Made by a program: the position numbers and the translations under genes
Source of the DNA: Profundicola sp964553105
Lineage (GTDB): Bacteria > Bacteroidota > Bacteroidia > Flavobacteriales > Weeksellaceae
Direction: 5' to 3'
NCBI GenBank assembly: GCA_964553105.1
Contig: CAZKJO010000022.1
Coordinates: 1 to 36,989 of the forward strand
Length of the DNA: 36,989 bases
The notes under the pieces: model-generated
The model's database searches: none
Told to the model about the DNA's origin: nothing
The model's input: the letters and a program-made list of their open reading frames with translations, nothing else
In this document: positions 23,700 to 32,205 of the stretch, piece after piece
Layout of the letters: the number at the start of each line of letters is the position of its first letter
Position numbering within the stretch: the stretch's first letter is position 1

Positions 23700-24700
23700 G
23701 CTATCTGTCTAAATATCAAGGTTCTTAAAATGGTATCTAATAATATAAAGAATAAGGCGTAGAAAAGAAATGTTCTATAATATTCAGTGTAATTATAGTA
23801 TTTAATTTCGTTGACTTCACTCTTTTCTAACTCATTGATTTCAGCATAAATCTCATCTAATTTTTGGTTATCCGTAGCACGGAAATATAGACCATTCGCT
23901 GTATTAGCAATATATTGTAACAAAGGCTCGTCTAATTGAAAAGCTCGTTGTGGATAATGTTCATAACCTCTAGGCAAAGGAATAAATCCATTGGTTCCAA
24001 TTCCGATGGTATACACTTTAATATTTCTATCTGCTGCAATTTGAGCAGCATCTTCTGGACTAATATAGACTTTGTTGTTGCTATAATCTACTGGGCTTTC
24101 TCCCCCGTCTGACATGAGTATAATTACTTTACTCTTGGCTTTACTATGCTCTAAATGATTTACAGCTGTTGCTAATCCAATACCAATGGCAGTTCCGGGT
24201 TCTAATTCGTCTAAATTTAGATTTCTAATTTCGTCGATCATTATCGCTCTATCAGAAGTCAATGGCACTTTAGAAACTGCTTCTCCTGAATAAACCACCA
24301 TTCCAATTCTATCTGCTGGTCTTTTACTTACAAATTCCTCTGCAACTTCTTGTAAAGCATCCAATCTAGTCGGTTTTAAGTCTCTAGCCAACATACTTAA
24401 TGAAATATCGACTACCATCATAATATCGATTCCTTCATCTGAACGAACTTTGGTACTTACATCTACTTTTCTAGGTCTAGCCATAGCAATAATCAAGAAT
24501 ACCAATGCGGTAATTCGTAACATATAGAGCAAAGTAGGAATATAGCTATACCAAGTTTCTGTTTTACCAAATGCTTTTATAGAAGGCATTTTCATGGGTT
24601 CAGATACCTGATTCCTGAATGCCAATCGCCCTAAAATTAAAAGCGGTATGAGCAACAGAAGTAATAAAAACCACGGATTCGAAAACTCAAAATTTCCCAT
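23696..24700 (-). CDS. batA: BatA, membrane-anchored von Willebrand factor A protein
   Basis: A 334-residue protein with the BatA-type N-terminus (FSNPWFLLLLLLIPLL, a short aerotolerance-regulator N-domain helix), a second helix (about 56-74), a vWA domain (about 92-300) with intact MIDAS DISLS at 98-102 and MSDGGES, and a C-terminal helix (about 310-328). It overlaps batB by 4 bases and the preceding gene by one base. MoxR-type ATPases are known to act on vWA proteins of this kind, so the MoxR at the head of the operon is the likely partner. Confidence 0.92.
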   Translation of the reverse strand: MGNFEFSNPWFLLLLLLIPLLILGRLAFRNQVSEPMKMPSIKAFGKTETWYSYIPTLLYMLRITALVFLIIAMARPRKVDVSTKVRSDEGIDIMMVVDISLSMLARDLKPTRLDALQEVAEEFVSKRPADRIGMVVYSGEAVSKVPLTSDRAIMIDEIRNLNLDELEPGTAIGIGLATAVNHLEHSKAKSKVIILMSDGGESPVDYSNNKVYISPEDAAQIAADRNIKVYTIGIGTNGFIPLPRGYEHYPQRAFQLDEPLLQYIANTANGLYFRATDNQKLDEIYAEINELEKSEVNEIKYYNYTEYYRTFLFYALFFILLDTILRTLIFRQIA

Positions 24701-25731
24701 TATCGATTATCTAATTTTCTGAGTTTTTCTTGTTCTACTTCATCCTGCATATGTTGCGGAATGTCTTCTTCTAAAATCGGTCTAGTTTTCTGAATAATTT
24801 CCTCAATCCAATTTCTATAATATTTATGTTTTTCTTCAGCTGGAATCGTTCTTCCAAATTTAGCTAAGTCTGAATCCTCTAAAAAAGCTGATAATTGTTC
24901 TGCTTCGCTTTCGGTAAGTAATTCCTTATTTTTCATGTAAGGAGGCAAATCACCACTTAATAAAGCCATCGCTGGGAAATCAAATCTTCTGCTAAAATAT
25001 CTTCTTACAATAAAACTTAAATCTGTATAAAACTGATTATAATTCTGCTTACTTAAATAGTTTTCTTTATCTAGTTTCTTAAGATTCTCCAAGGCTTCTT
25101 CATAAGGTGGAAGAAGTGGTTTACTCACATATTTATTCTTCTTGGCTGCTTTTAAATACAACCAAATCAACACTATAATTATTATTGCCAATAAAATTCC
25201 CACAACCCAATAGGCTAAATATTTTTTATTCTTTTCCCACCAAGTTATTTCTTGAGGAATGATAGGTTTAATGGGATACATTTTATCTAAATCTGCATCC
25301 ACTTCTAGATCTTTTACTTCTAATCGTTTAGAACTCGTTAGAATTGTATCTCCATCTATTACAACCGGTAATGAATTCACTAAGAAATCACCTATATCAA
25401 AACTGGTTAAAGTGATGGTCTGTACATAATTAGCATTATTACCAACTTTCATGGAGTCTATCTTCACGTTAGATACTTCTATAAAAGAATTAAGTGAATC
25501 CCCAATCTGTGGTAATATAACTTTTTGGCGAGCATCGTAGGTAACTGTAATTTTAAGCGATGCCGTATCACCAATTAAAATTATATCTGGATTTAATTCT
25601 GTTTGTACCTGTGAATGAAGAGAGTAGGGTAGGAGTGAGAGAATAAAAATAAATAATACTTGTACTGTACTCAAGCTTTTTAAGTATAAAATATTATAAA
25701 AATCCTTTGAAAATATTTCACTTCCCATCAT
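24700..25731 (-). CDS. Bat-operon membrane protein (DUF4381-like)
   Basis: A 343-residue protein. A hydrophobic signal or anchor (about 18-40, ending SLHSQ), a periplasmic beta-rich domain (about 42-150), one membrane helix (about 172-192, YWVVGILLAIIIIVLIWLYL) preceded by WWEKNKKYL, and a cytoplasmic helical domain with the conserved block YTDLSFIVRRYFSRRF (about 230-245) and FGRTIPAEEKH. This arrangement is the usual uncharacterised subunit between DUF58 and BatA in Bacteroidota. The end overlaps batA by one base and the start overlaps the DUF58 gene by 4 bases. Confidence 0.8.
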   Translation of the reverse strand: MMGSEIFSKDFYNILYLKSLSTVQVLFIFILSLLPYSLHSQVQTELNPDIILIGDTASLKITVTYDARQKVILPQIGDSLNSFIEVSNVKIDSMKVGNNANYVQTITLTSFDIGDFLVNSLPVVIDGDTILTSSKRLEVKDLEVDADLDKMYPIKPIIPQEITWWEKNKKYLAYWVVGILLAIIIIVLIWLYLKAAKKNKYVSKPLLPPYEEALENLKKLDKENYLSKQNYNQFYTDLSFIVRRYFSRRFDFPAMALLSGDLPPYMKNKELLTESEAEQLSAFLEDSDLAKFGRTIPAEEKHKYYRNWIEEIIQKTRPILEEDIPQHMQDEVEQEKLRKLDNR

Positions 25732-26594
25732 GCAGCATGATTACTTTTAAAATAAGCTAAAAGAGCTTTAATATAGTCTTGATCTGTTCTAATCTCTATA
25801 GTACCTGCACCTGATTTAGAGAAAATATTTAGAAATTGATCTCTTACTCTTCGGTAGAATTGTTCATAATTTCTGCGAACGCTTGCCGAAGATGTGTTAA
25901 TCATGCGCATTTCACCAGTTTCATTATCAATGATATTCGCTAAGCCTATATTAGGAAGAAATTCTTCTTTTTCGTCATACACTCTAATTCCAGTTAATTC
26001 ATGTTTACGTGCGGCAATTCTCAGAGACTTCTCATAATTAATATCCGTAAAATCAGATAAAATAAAACAAATACTTTTTCTTTTTTGGGTACTTAATAAA
26101 AAGTCTAGTGCTGCATTTAAATCGGTTTTAGCATTTTTAGGTTCGTATTCCACTAATTCTCTAATAATTCTTAAAGCTTGAAATTTACCTTTACTTGGCG
26201 GAAGATACAATTCCACTTGGTCTGAATAGAGTAGGAGGCCTACTTTGTCGTTATTGGCCATAGCAGAAAATGCTAAGGTAGCACAGATTTCGGCTACGGT
26301 TTGTTTCTTTAATTGTTTGCGCGTACCAAAGTTTTGTGAAGCACTAACATCCACCAAAAGCATCAAAGTTAGTTCTCTTTCCTCTTCGAAAACTTTTACA
26401 TAAGGTTCGGAGAAATGAGCTGTTTTATTCCAATCAATATTTCTAACATCATCGCCATATTGATAAGGCCTAACCTCAGAAAAAACCATACCTCTACCCT
26501 TGAATGAACTCTGGTATTCACCCATAAAAAGATTGTTGGTCAAGCGCTTGGTCTTGATTTCAATCTGTCTCACTTTTTTAAGTAAATCTTTCAT
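25728..26594 (-). CDS. DUF58 / vWA-like protein of the MoxR-Bat operon
   Basis: A 288-residue soluble protein. It has the DUF58 signature (FKGRGMVFSEVRPYQYGDDV at 31-50, then RNIDWN) followed by a vWA-like fold with DVSAS (82-86) and the second acidic site LSDFTD. DUF58 proteins are almost always coupled to MoxR ATPases. In this operon moxR normally lies directly upstream; here about 600 bases with a four-helix-bundle gene and repeats intervene. The base sequence immediately in front of ATG 26594 consists of the repeat array, so no ordinary leader or ribosome site is present. Confidence 0.92.
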   Translation of the reverse strand: MKDLLKKVRQIEIKTKRLTNNLFMGEYQSSFKGRGMVFSEVRPYQYGDDVRNIDWNKTAHFSEPYVKVFEEERELTLMLLVDVSASQNFGTRKQLKKQTVAEICATLAFSAMANNDKVGLLLYSDQVELYLPPSKGKFQALRIIRELVEYEPKNAKTDLNAALDFLLSTQKRKSICFILSDFTDINYEKSLRIAARKHELTGIRVYDEKEEFLPNIGLANIIDNETGEMRMINTSSASVRRNYEQFYRRVRDQFLNIFSKSGAGTIEIRTDQDYIKALLAYFKSNHAA

Positions 26595-26596
26595 AT

Positions 26597-26668
26597 GGTG
26601 TAGGGTATATGGTTTAGAGTGTAGGGTATTTAGTATATGGTTTATGGTTTATGGTTTATGGTTTATGG
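26597..26668. repeat. Degenerate short tandem repeats between the four-helix-bundle gene and DUF58
   Basis: Four perfect TTTATGG units (26641-26668) are preceded by a related TATATGG. Left of them GGTGTAGGG (26597-26605) and GTGTAGGG (26619-26626) alternate with TATATGGTTTA (at 26606 and 26634). The whole 78-base spacer between the stop of the four-helix-bundle gene (26673) and the DUF58 start codon (26594) is built from these units. On the minus strand they read ACCATAAACC and CCCTACACC. Confidence 0.88.
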
Positions 26669-26672
26669 TATT

Positions 26673-27023
26673 TTAAAAAGTGTTTTTTCTTAATTTACTT
26701 ATCATTTTAGCAATTTTTAGGGATTCTGACTTTATGAAGTTTAATTGCTCTTCATCAATATAGTTTAATTCATTCGAAATAATTGAGTGATTTACTAATT
26801 CCATTAGGCTACTGTATGCCATGGTATAAAAATGTTGCTTATCCTTAACTGTCATTCGAGAAGAACCTTCTGCAATATTAGATGGTACTGATAGGGAAGC
26901 CCTTCTCATCTGATCTATTAGGACATATTTTTCATTATTAGGAAAATCTTTTGTGTAATTAAAAATAACCTTACAAAGTTCTTTACTTAATTTCCAAACC
27001 TCTAATTTCTCAAAATTAAACAT
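26673..27023 (-). CDS. Four-helix-bundle protein (23S rRNA intervening-sequence / Avd-like family)
   Basis: A 116-residue, all-helical protein with the family marks: N-terminal FEKLEVWKLSKELCK, the loop FPNNEKYVLIDQMRRASLSV (about 27-46), and the motif SNIAEGSSR (48-56), then a long C-terminal helix with basic residues. Relatives include proteins encoded in 23S rRNA intervening sequences and the Avd subunit of diversity-generating retroelements, which forms a pentameric nucleic-acid-binding barrel. Free-standing copies are scattered in Bacteroidota genomes with unknown function. Here it interrupts the moxR-DUF58 junction and is bordered on both sides by the same class of short repeats. No reverse transcriptase or rRNA is near. 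Confidence 0.9.
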   Translation of the reverse strand: MFNFEKLEVWKLSKELCKVIFNYTKDFPNNEKYVLIDQMRRASLSVPSNIAEGSSRMTVKDKQHFYTMAYSSLMELVNHSIISNELNYIDEEQLNFIKSESLKIAKMISKLRKNTF

Positions 27024-27040
27024 ACGTTATTATTTTAAAA

Positions 27041-27062
27041 TGTGGGGTTGAGGGTGTAGGGA
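27041..27062. repeat. Short G-rich repeat upstream of the four-helix-bundle gene
   Basis: TGTGGGGTTGAGGGTGTAGG contains GGTGTAGGG (27053-27061), the same 9-mer found at 26597-26605 on the other side of the gene, in the same orientation. Together they flank the gene as imperfect direct repeats. Confidence 0.65.
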
Positions 27063-27226
27063 TTGATACAAAATCAGTAATTCATAAATGCTAATAAATT
27101 CTCTGATAATATATTTAATCTTCACCTTATTAGTATTTAAACTTTTATATATGTATAAATATCCAACTTTTAAACAATTTTAACTATAAACTAGTCCTAA
27201 ACTTTACACGCTAAACCAACCAAACT

Positions 27227-27326
27227 NNNNNNNNNNNNNNNNNNNNNNNNNNNNNNNNNNNNNNNNNNNNNNNNNNNNNNNNNNNNNNNNNNNNNNNNNN
27301 NNNNNNNNNNNNNNNNNNNNNNNNNN
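27227..27326. other. Assembly gap (100 N) at the 3' end of moxR
   Basis: Exactly 100 N, so a placeholder of unknown true length. Unlike the gap at 2670 the flanks share no overlap. It removes the C-terminus of MoxR and lies about 200 bases from the four-helix-bundle gene and its repeats. Confidence 0.95.
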
Positions 27327-28246
27327 ATTCCGATTCTGTGGCGCATTACGTCGTGTACAATGGCTCTAATGTCTTCAGGTATCACAAAGGCCCTTTTTCT
27401 TAAGAAAGCATGCACACGGGCCGCTTTTGCTAAATTAATGCTACCACGTGGAGAAGTTCCAAACCTCAAATAGGATTGTAGATCGGGTAATTGAAAATCC
27501 TGAGGATATCTTGTTGCAGCAGAAATATCGAGAATATATTGTTCAATTTTTTCGTCCATATAGACTTTTTTCACAACTTCTCTCGCTTTTAAAATTTCCT
27601 GAATATGCATTACGGGTTCAATCTTAGGAAAAGTTTGATTGATATTATGACGCATAATTTGTCTCTCAGATTCATAATCTGGGTAAGTAATCACAGTTTT
27701 CAACATAAACCTATCGACTTGTGCCTCTGGTAGTGGATAAGTTCCTTCTTGTTCTACAGGATTCTGCGTAGCCATGACCAAAAATGGTTCTTCTAAGAAA
27801 AAGGTTTCGTCACCAATCGTAACTTGCTTTTCTTGCATGGCTTCTAACAGAGCCGACTGCACCTTAGCTGGCGAACGGTTGATCTCATCTGCTAACACAA
27901 AATTGGCGAAAATAGGACCCTTTTTAATCGTAAAATCATTTTCCTTTACGTTATAAATCATGGTTCCTACCACATCAGCGGGTAACAAATCAGGCGTAAA
28001 CTGAATACGCGAAAAATGACCATGTACTGCTTCTGCCAAAGTTTTAATGGCTAAAGTTTTGGCAAGTCCTGGTACACCTTCCAACAGAATATGACCATTA
28101 CTTAACAAACCAATCAAAAGGCTTTCTACCATCTTATCCTGACCAAAGATGACTTTTTTCATCTCATCGGACAAGCGATGCATGATTTGACTTTCGTGGT
28201 TAATGGTTTCATTGAGTTCCTGCAAGTTGATTGCGGATAATGACAT
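27327..28246 (-). CDS. MoxR-family AAA+ ATPase (3' end lost in assembly gap)
   Basis: 306 residues are visible. Walker A GVPGLAKT (57-64), Walker B FVLADEINR (D120, E121), sensor-1 ATQNPVEQEGTYPLPEAQ, and the arginine-finger/sensor-2 region GTSPRGSINLAKAARVHA are intact. The readable sequence stops after MRHRIG, about 20-30 residues before the usual end of the family (about 320-335 residues), so the stop lies in or beyond the N run. MoxR ATPases are chaperone-like enzymes acting on vWA proteins; here the partners are DUF58, BatA and BatB downstream. First gene of the Bat operon. Confidence 0.92.
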
Positions 28247-28545
28247 AGGCTTAAATTAAGAATTCAAATTTCGTGAATAATTCTTCTAATTTAACAAATT
28301 ATGTTCCATTAATGCTGTTAAAGGGTGTTAAGGAGTTTAATAAAAGGTTTATAATACTCCCCCAAATTTAGGCCATTGGATAAATAATAAAAATGTTTTT
28401 CATAAAACTTCAGCTTTTAAGCCATTCTGCAAATTAGTAGACATAGAATCAAATCAGTAGGATGCTTAGCGCTGAATATCTTTGATTACAATATATTAAA
28501 CAACTTTTTAAATATGCTCAACCACATCTAAAATTTGTATATCAT
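28247..28545. other. Intergenic region between moxR and the TonB-dependent receptor gene
   Basis: About 300 bases, AT-rich, without a credible gene on either strand. It contains a minus-strand -7-like element at 28363 that may drive the moxR-Bat operon. No clear terminator hairpin for the receptor gene was found. Confidence 0.5.
28363..28370 (-). promoter_or_regulatory. Candidate -7 promoter element for the moxR-Bat operon
   Basis: On the minus strand the bases read TAAATTTG, matching TAnnTTTG, about 116 bases upstream of the moxR start. No clear -33 element; a guess supported only by the motif and position. Confidence 0.3.
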
Positions 28546-30630
28546 TTAGAAACTCATCTTTATACCTGCATAATAATTTCTTGAAGGTGCTGGATTAAAA
28601 AATCTATTGCCAAATGCATTGATATCATTCCCCAAACTATATTGTTGATTAAGTAAATTATCAACTCCCACAAAAATTTTAAATTGAGAAGTTTCTTTCC
28701 AAGACCAGTTCCAAAATCCTTTGAGTTGAACCAAATGAAATTTATCTGCAAACACTGTGTTCGCATCGTTCAAAGGCATGCTGGAAGTGAAATTATGTGA
28801 AAAATTTAATCCCAAATTACCTGTAAATTGTAATGATACTGAATTGGTCCAAACCCAATCTGGAACTGCCGTTAATTTATTCTCTGAATAATTAATTTCA
28901 TTAACTTTATAATTTCCAAATCGATAATGATTGTAGGAAACCGCTGAATTCAAATGCAAAAATTGTAAAAATTTTATCTTTCTATAAGGAATAATATAGG
29001 TCCAGACCTTCATTTCCATTCCGTCCTGATTGATTTCTCCTGCATTAACATAAAATTCTGCACCATTATCACGGAGTTTCCTGACAATTCCATTTTTCAT
29101 TTTATAATGATATAAACTTAAATCTGCTCCAAATCTTTTATTGATAGATTCCCATCTGGATCCCATTTCATAATTCACACCATTTTCAGCCGCCAAATCT
29201 GTATTGATGATGTTATCAGACGAACGAACTTCTGCAATTGTAGGCGGTGAATATCCTTTAGAAACTGATGCGCGAATTGACCAATTATCTAAAATAAGAT
29301 AGGAAGTCGCAATTTTAGGCATCCATATATTACCAAATTCAATTTCTCCTTCTGAATTTTCAATTTCTGGATATCGGGAATTATATTTAATTTTTGCATG
29401 ATTTAATCCCATCGAAGTTTCAATAGTCCATCGTTGATGCAAGTTCAGCATGGCACGATAAAAGAAACTGTTTTGAACATTGTCCAAATCATCCTTTGCT
29501 TGCATTACACCTGGAAGGCCAGCATGGTTATCATAATTATCAATATTATTCCATCCTTTCTGCCCTTCAAAACCCAATTGCATTTGCCACTTTAGGTTCT
29601 CATTCCATTGGTTTTTGTAGGAAAAATAGGTGCGAACGCCTAAGTTTTTTTCTGTTCGATATTCATAATTGGTAATGAACGGATTCTCGAAATCCGTGTA
29701 CATACCAAACAGACTTACACTATGGAGTAATTTTTCTGTTAACTGGGCCTGATGCGCGATACCACCAAAAAATGTTTTATTATGAATTCCTGCTTTTTGT
29801 TCACTCGCAGAGGGGTTAGGACCTGTAGCTGGACGCGCCATTCGTGGATTTTCTTGCATTTGTGTAAAAGTTAACCCACCAGGGGTCTGATATTTTAAAT
29901 CTGAATATAAAGCTAAAAATCTCAGTTCATTCTTTGTCGAATATTTCCAATTATGCGCTGTCTGAAAGGTTTTTTTATTCAAAGCTGAATTTTCTCTGTA
30001 ACCGTCTGAGCGTGTTAATGATTGATCTACTGAAAATGAGTATTTCTCACTTAATTTTCTTTGCACAGAAAGTTGTTCTTGTAATAAACCAAAGGAGCCA
30101 CCAGATAACAAAAGAGAAGCTTGGTTTTTATTTTCATTAAAACCTTTGGGTTGAAGTCTTAAAACACCACCTGAATTTGCACCATATAATGAACCATCTG
30201 GACCTTTTAAAATGTGAATCGATGCAATTGATGCTGGATCTAATAGATTTAAATAAGTATTTCCACCTGCGTCGGTAATTGGGAACTCATCTATATATAT
30301 TTTTATATTCCTCACGCCAAAGGGTGAACGAATCAAACTTCCACGCATGGCCAATCGATAACTACCTGGAGAGCGTTCCTCCATTCGAATTCCTGGAACG
30401 GCGTTCAAAGCAGGCAAAAACGTGGTACTTTGCTGGTTAACTATTTGTTGTTCTGAAATTAATTCTGCAGAAGTAGTTAATCCTAACAGAGGTTGTTTGT
30501 TGAAGTTGGCAATAATCTCAATGGGTTCGAGCTGAATGCTTGATTGGGTTAAACTATCTTGTGTTTGACTTTTTAATAAACCTGAAATACTAACAAAAAA
30601 AATGATAATCACTTGAAGGGCTCGAATCAT
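28546..30630 (-). CDS. TonB-dependent outer-membrane receptor (FecA-like)
   Basis: A 694-residue protein from ATG 30630. Signal peptide (about 1-22, IIIFFVSISGLLKSQ), a plug domain (about 45-165) with the blocks ALNAVPGIRMEER, RGSLIRSPFGVRNIKIYID and ILKGPDGSLYGANSGGVLRL, then a 22-strand barrel ending in aromatic F (IKMSF). No N-terminal carboxypeptidase-like domain, so it is not of the SusC type; FecA/CirA-like ferric-chelate receptors are the closest pattern, but the ligand is unknown. An upstream ATG (30681) lies inside the terminator hairpin of the preceding gene and is rejected. No periplasmic binding protein or transporter is adjacent. Confidence 0.92.
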   Translation of the reverse strand: MIRALQVIIIFFVSISGLLKSQTQDSLTQSSIQLEPIEIIANFNKQPLLGLTTSAELISEQQIVNQQSTTFLPALNAVPGIRMEERSPGSYRLAMRGSLIRSPFGVRNIKIYIDEFPITDAGGNTYLNLLDPASIASIHILKGPDGSLYGANSGGVLRLQPKGFNENKNQASLLLSGGSFGLLQEQLSVQRKLSEKYSFSVDQSLTRSDGYRENSALNKKTFQTAHNWKYSTKNELRFLALYSDLKYQTPGGLTFTQMQENPRMARPATGPNPSASEQKAGIHNKTFFGGIAHQAQLTEKLLHSVSLFGMYTDFENPFITNYEYRTEKNLGVRTYFSYKNQWNENLKWQMQLGFEGQKGWNNIDNYDNHAGLPGVMQAKDDLDNVQNSFFYRAMLNLHQRWTIETSMGLNHAKIKYNSRYPEIENSEGEIEFGNIWMPKIATSYLILDNWSIRASVSKGYSPPTIAEVRSSDNIINTDLAAENGVNYEMGSRWESINKRFGADLSLYHYKMKNGIVRKLRDNGAEFYVNAGEINQDGMEMKVWTYIIPYRKIKFLQFLHLNSAVSYNHYRFGNYKVNEINYSENKLTAVPDWVWTNSVSLQFTGNLGLNFSHNFTSSMPLNDANTVFADKFHLVQLKGFWNWSWKETSQFKIFVGVDNLLNQQYSLGNDINAFGNRFFNPAPSRNYYAGIKMSF

Positions 30631-30654
30631 TGGATATGTTTTAAATATATAATG

Positions 30655-30691
30655 AAAAAAATAACTGCTAAGTCGAAACATAGCAGTTATT
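30655..30691 (-). terminator. Intrinsic terminator of the glucose/sorbosone dehydrogenase-like gene
   Basis: On the minus strand AATAACTGCTA pairs perfectly with TAGCAGTTATT around a 10-base loop and is followed by a T run. It lies 25 bases after the stop at 30716 and separates this gene from the TonB-dependent receptor gene. Confidence 0.85.
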
Positions 30692-30715
30692 ATTTATTAA
30701 AATTTTTTTATTTTT

Positions 30716-31972
30716 TTATTTTTTATCGATTTTATACAGTCTTCCTTGGTCGGTAACAACATAAAGTGCACCATCTGTACCCTGTGTAATATCTCTAAAA
30801 CGTTGACCTTCATTATCTAAAATTCTTTCCTCACCTGAAACACGATTGTTTTCCAGAACGATTCTTGCAATGTGATGGCTATTTAGTCCTGTGATGAAAA
30901 GACTATTTTCCCATTCAGGAATTTTGTTTCCGGTATAAAATGTCATACCACTTGGCGAAAGAACCGGATCCCAATAATATACGGGTTGTTCCATACCATC
31001 TTTTTGTTGTATAACAGGTGTACCAATGGGATCTCCACTATATTCCAAACCATAAGTAATTACAGGCCAACCATAGTTTGTTCCTGGCTTAAGAAGATTC
31101 AATTCGTCTCCTCCCATAGGACCAAATTCGTTGCTCCACAAATCTCCTGTTACCGGATGAAACGCAAGACCTTGTGGATTTCTATGTCCATAGGAATAAA
31201 CTTCTGGGCTCGCATTTTCTTGATTAATAAATGGATTTCCTGAAACAGGATCTCCATCCGTTGTAATATGAAGGATACTACCCAAAGTATTGTTTAAATT
31301 TTGAGCTTCTTCACGAATTCCTTTGTCTGAACGTTCTCCAATACTCACGAATAAATTTCCCTTTGGATCAAAAACAACACGTCCTCCATAATGTTTGTCG
31401 CCGTTATAAGTTGGTGTAGAACGATAAATTACTTGCGCATTTTCTATCGTGGATTCGTCCTCAGATAATTTTCCTTTGGCTACTGCTGAATGATTTCCAT
31501 CTGCAACTCTTTCAGAAAAAACCCAGTACACCATGCGATTAGAAGAAAAATCTGGATCTATTGCTACTCCTAATAATCCACCTTGCCCTGCATCATCGAC
31601 CTCTAGAATTCCTGTTATTTGGTCACTTAAAACATTGGTTTCAGGATTGAAAATTCTCATTTGACCAGCCTTTTCGGTAATGAGTAATCTCCCATCAGGA
31701 AGGGTTTCTATTCCCCAAGGAGCAGAAAGTTCATCGCTAACTACTTGTGATTCATATGCCGTTTCAGTTTTTAATCCTGGGGCTCGGGTCTGACCTTCAA
31801 ATGCAGGTTCATAATCGGTGTTTGCCTCTGAAGTTTCAACTGGAGGAAGATTTTCTGTGGTTAAACTGTCTACTTCCGAATCGCCTGATGACTTTTGATT
31901 TGCAGATGGATTAGAATTGTTGCATGCAGCAAAAAACAATAAAGCAAATGCAGTCGTAAAAATGAATTTCAT
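30716..31972 (-). CDS. Glucose/sorbosone dehydrogenase-like (PQQ-dependent sugar dehydrogenase family) lipoprotein
   Basis: A 418-residue lipoprotein (lipobox FAAC, Cys17) with an Asn/Ser/Glu-rich linker (about 18-70) and then a six-bladed beta-propeller of the soluble PQQ sugar dehydrogenase family. Family blocks: LSAPWGIETLPDGRLLITEK near 82-101, GLLGVAIDPDF, HYGGRVVFDPKGNLFVSIGE, YSYGHRNPQGLAF and WSNEFGPMGGDELN. The family oxidises sugars using PQQ and calcium, but many members have no proven activity. It is exported and probably held on the outer membrane. A single-gene unit with its own terminator. Confidence 0.9.
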   Translation of the reverse strand: MKFIFTTAFALLFFAACNNSNPSANQKSSGDSEVDSLTTENLPPVETSEANTDYEPAFEGQTRAPGLKTETAYESQVVSDELSAPWGIETLPDGRLLITEKAGQMRIFNPETNVLSDQITGILEVDDAGQGGLLGVAIDPDFSSNRMVYWVFSERVADGNHSAVAKGKLSEDESTIENAQVIYRSTPTYNGDKHYGGRVVFDPKGNLFVSIGERSDKGIREEAQNLNNTLGSILHITTDGDPVSGNPFINQENASPEVYSYGHRNPQGLAFHPVTGDLWSNEFGPMGGDELNLLKPGTNYGWPVITYGLEYSGDPIGTPVIQQKDGMEQPVYYWDPVLSPSGMTFYTGNKIPEWENSLFITGLNSHHIARIVLENNRVSGEERILDNEGQRFRDITQGTDGALYVVTDQGRLYKIDKK

Positions 31973-32205
31973 AATGTTTTATTTTTAGTTATTGATGAAT
32001 AAACTTAATATATATACAACCTTAGCTCCTACGATGACAATATATTGGGAGTATCAATGAGTATAATTCGCATCAATAATAGTGCCTTGTCAAATTAATT
32101 TATTAAATTCTGCTCTGCCACAGTAAAAACAGCATAAGAAAGTAAATGATAAGATTCAAAAATAATATTGTAATATTTTATAGTTTTGTTTTAAATCAAA
32201 TCTAT

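Noticed and set aside
26634..26668. CRISPR array
   Set aside because: The repeat unit is only 7 bp, with no spacers and no cas genes; it is a simple tandem repeat.
27197..27226. C-terminal residues SLVGLACKV of MoxR read across the N run
   Set aside because: The frame across a gap of unknown length is meaningless, and these residues do not resemble MoxR ends.
27445..27450. A third parS site (CACGTG)
   Set aside because: Only the core hexamer matches; the GTT/AAC shoulders are absent and it lies in the moxR coding sequence.
19687..28246. Secretion system or toxin-antitoxin island
   Set aside because: The gene order MoxR, DUF58, membrane protein, BatA, BatB, BatC, BatD is the well-known Bat operon.
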